Shown here piece by piece: positions 5,480 through 6,273 of a stretch of 6,273 bases of DNA (its first letter is position 1; each line of letters begins with the position of its first letter). Where the stretch lies: NCBI GenBank assembly GCA_003156615.1, contig PMHI01000492.1:25658-31930 (forward strand). Reading direction: 5' to 3'. Origin of the DNA: Acidobacteriaceae bacterium (GTDB lineage: Bacteria > Acidobacteriota > Terriglobia > Terriglobales > SbA1). Below the pieces are notes generated by a model, which was not told where the DNA came from, searched no databases, and was given only the letters and a program-made list of their open reading frames with translations. The translations under genes were made by a program, and so were the position numbers.

Positions 5480-6273
5480 GTGAAAACAAAAAGAGGTGTG
5501 ATCGGAATTCTCACTGGTGGCGGCGATGTGCCCGGCCTGAACCCCGCCATCCGCGCCGTAACCATCCGGGCGTTGCGCGAGGGCTGCCAGGTGATTGGCA
5601 TTCGCCGGGGGTGGGCCGGGCTGGTCGACATCGTCCGCGAAAAAGACCACGACAACAGCGAGAACTTCCAAACGCTGTCCGAGGATCTGGTCAACCGCAC
5701 CGGCCGCACCGGGGGCACGTTCCTGCACACCTCTCGCACTAACCCCGGCAGGGTGGAGAAAGCCCGCGTTCCGCTTCACCTACAAACGACCTATTCGGCC
5801 GAGAAAAACGACCTGACCGCGGAAGTCCTGAAGAATATAGATTGGCTGGGCATTGACTACCTCATCCCCATTGGCGGGGACGACACGTTGAGCTACGGCG
5901 TGCGGCTTTATCAGGAAGGCGTGAAGGTGGTCGCCATTCCCAAGACCATGGACAATGATGTCCCCGGCACCGACTACTGTATCGGCTTCAGCACCTGTGT
6001 GACGCGCACGATTTCCATGACGAACAGCCTGCGCACCAGCGCGGGCTCCCACGAACGTTTCATGGTCCTTGAAGTCTTCGGGCGTTATGCCGGGTTCACG
6101 GCCATGCTCCCGACCATGGCCGGAGCGGCGCACCGATGCGTGATCCCGGAGCACAAATTCGACATCGAGCGGCTGACCGAGTTATTGGTCTCTGACCGGC
6201 AGAAGAACCCCAGCCACTATTCCGTCGTCCTGGTTTCCGAAGGTGCAATGTTTAAAGGGGGAGAAATGGTCTT
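5480..6273 (+). CDS. 6-phosphofructokinase, PPi-dependent type signature, N-terminal part
   Basis: This is the first 264 residues of a phosphofructokinase of the PfkA superfamily, running off the right edge. The enzyme phosphorylates fructose 6-phosphate to fructose 1,6-bisphosphate in cytoplasmic glycolysis; PPi-linked forms are reversible. Visible motifs are GILTGGGDVPGLNP at 9-22 (phosphoryl-donor loop), IGGDDT at 131-136, PKTMDND at 154-160 with Asp158 equal to the E. coli catalytic Asp127, SHERF and EVFGRYAG (sugar-phosphate contacts), and SEG near the cut end. Relative to E. coli PfkA, Gly104 is Asp135 and Gly124 is Lys155, with the same 24-residue distance to the catalytic Asp. In this family that pair marks PPi use over ATP. 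The GTG start has a good ribosome site and an in-frame stop just upstream. The + strand here favours C over G, unlike the rest of the window. The family is certain; donor choice is inferred from motifs. Confidence 0.93.
   Translation, partial: MKTKRGVIGILTGGGDVPGLNPAIRAVTIRALREGCQVIGIRRGWAGLVDIVREKDHDNSENFQTLSEDLVNRTGRTGGTFLHTSRTNPGRVEKARVPLHLQTTYSAEKNDLTAEVLKNIDWLGIDYLIPIGGDDTLSYGVRLYQEGVKVVAIPKTMDNDVPGTDYCIGFSTCVTRTISMTNSLRTSAGSHERFMVLEVFGRYAGFTAMLPTMAGAAHRCVIPEHKFDIERLTELLVSDRQKNPSHYSVVLVSEGAMFKGGEMV

Noticed and set aside
5780..6154. 124-codon - strand open frame opposite pfk
   Set aside because: It is antisense to unmistakable phosphofructokinase motifs and has no similarity of its own.

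Overview
The window is about 6.3 kb of fairly GC-rich bacterial chromosome, with seven recognisable protein genes. Two are cut by the window edges: an acyl-CoA ligase at the left end and a phosphofructokinase at the right end. Gene content suggests a free-living Gram-negative-type bacterium; the combination of a VKOR/thioredoxin folding pair, a GT87 membrane protein and a PPi-type phosphofructokinase would fit Acidobacteriota. That assignment is inferred from gene content and style only and is not proven. I saw no phage, transposon, CRISPR, tRNA or rRNA sequence.

Layout. Positions 1-3718 hold five + strand genes: the C-terminal part of a long-chain acyl-CoA ligase, a diacylglycerol/lipid kinase, a membrane-anchored thioredoxin-like protein, a four-helix VKOR-family protein, and an alpha/beta-hydrolase esterase. 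Positions 3720-4940 hold a GT87-type polytopic glycosyltransferase on the - strand. It converges on the esterase with one base between the two stop codons. Positions 4941-5479 are a 539-bp non-coding gap, rich in inverted repeats, between this gene and the divergent pfk. Positions 5480-6273 hold the first 264 codons of the phosphofructokinase.

How the genes work together. The ligase and lipid kinase overlap by the four bases GTGA and are probably translationally coupled; both serve acyl-lipid and phospholipid metabolism (fatty acid activation, and phosphorylation of a lipid such as diacylglycerol to phosphatidic acid). The thioredoxin-like and VKOR genes also overlap by GTGA. They look like the two halves of the cyanobacterial/plant LTO1-type VKOR-thioredoxin fusion, split and in reversed order, and would form an envelope disulfide-forming pathway in place of DsbA/DsbB. 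The esterase and GT87 gene have no clear functional link to these. The phosphofructokinase carries Asp and Lys at the two positions that separate PPi-dependent from ATP-dependent enzymes.

No clearly new multi-gene system is visible. The points most worth a second look are the structured 539-bp gap with two mutually exclusive helices, the split VKOR/thioredoxin pair, the PPi signature of the phosphofructokinase, and the reversal of + strand G/C bias at the start of pfk.
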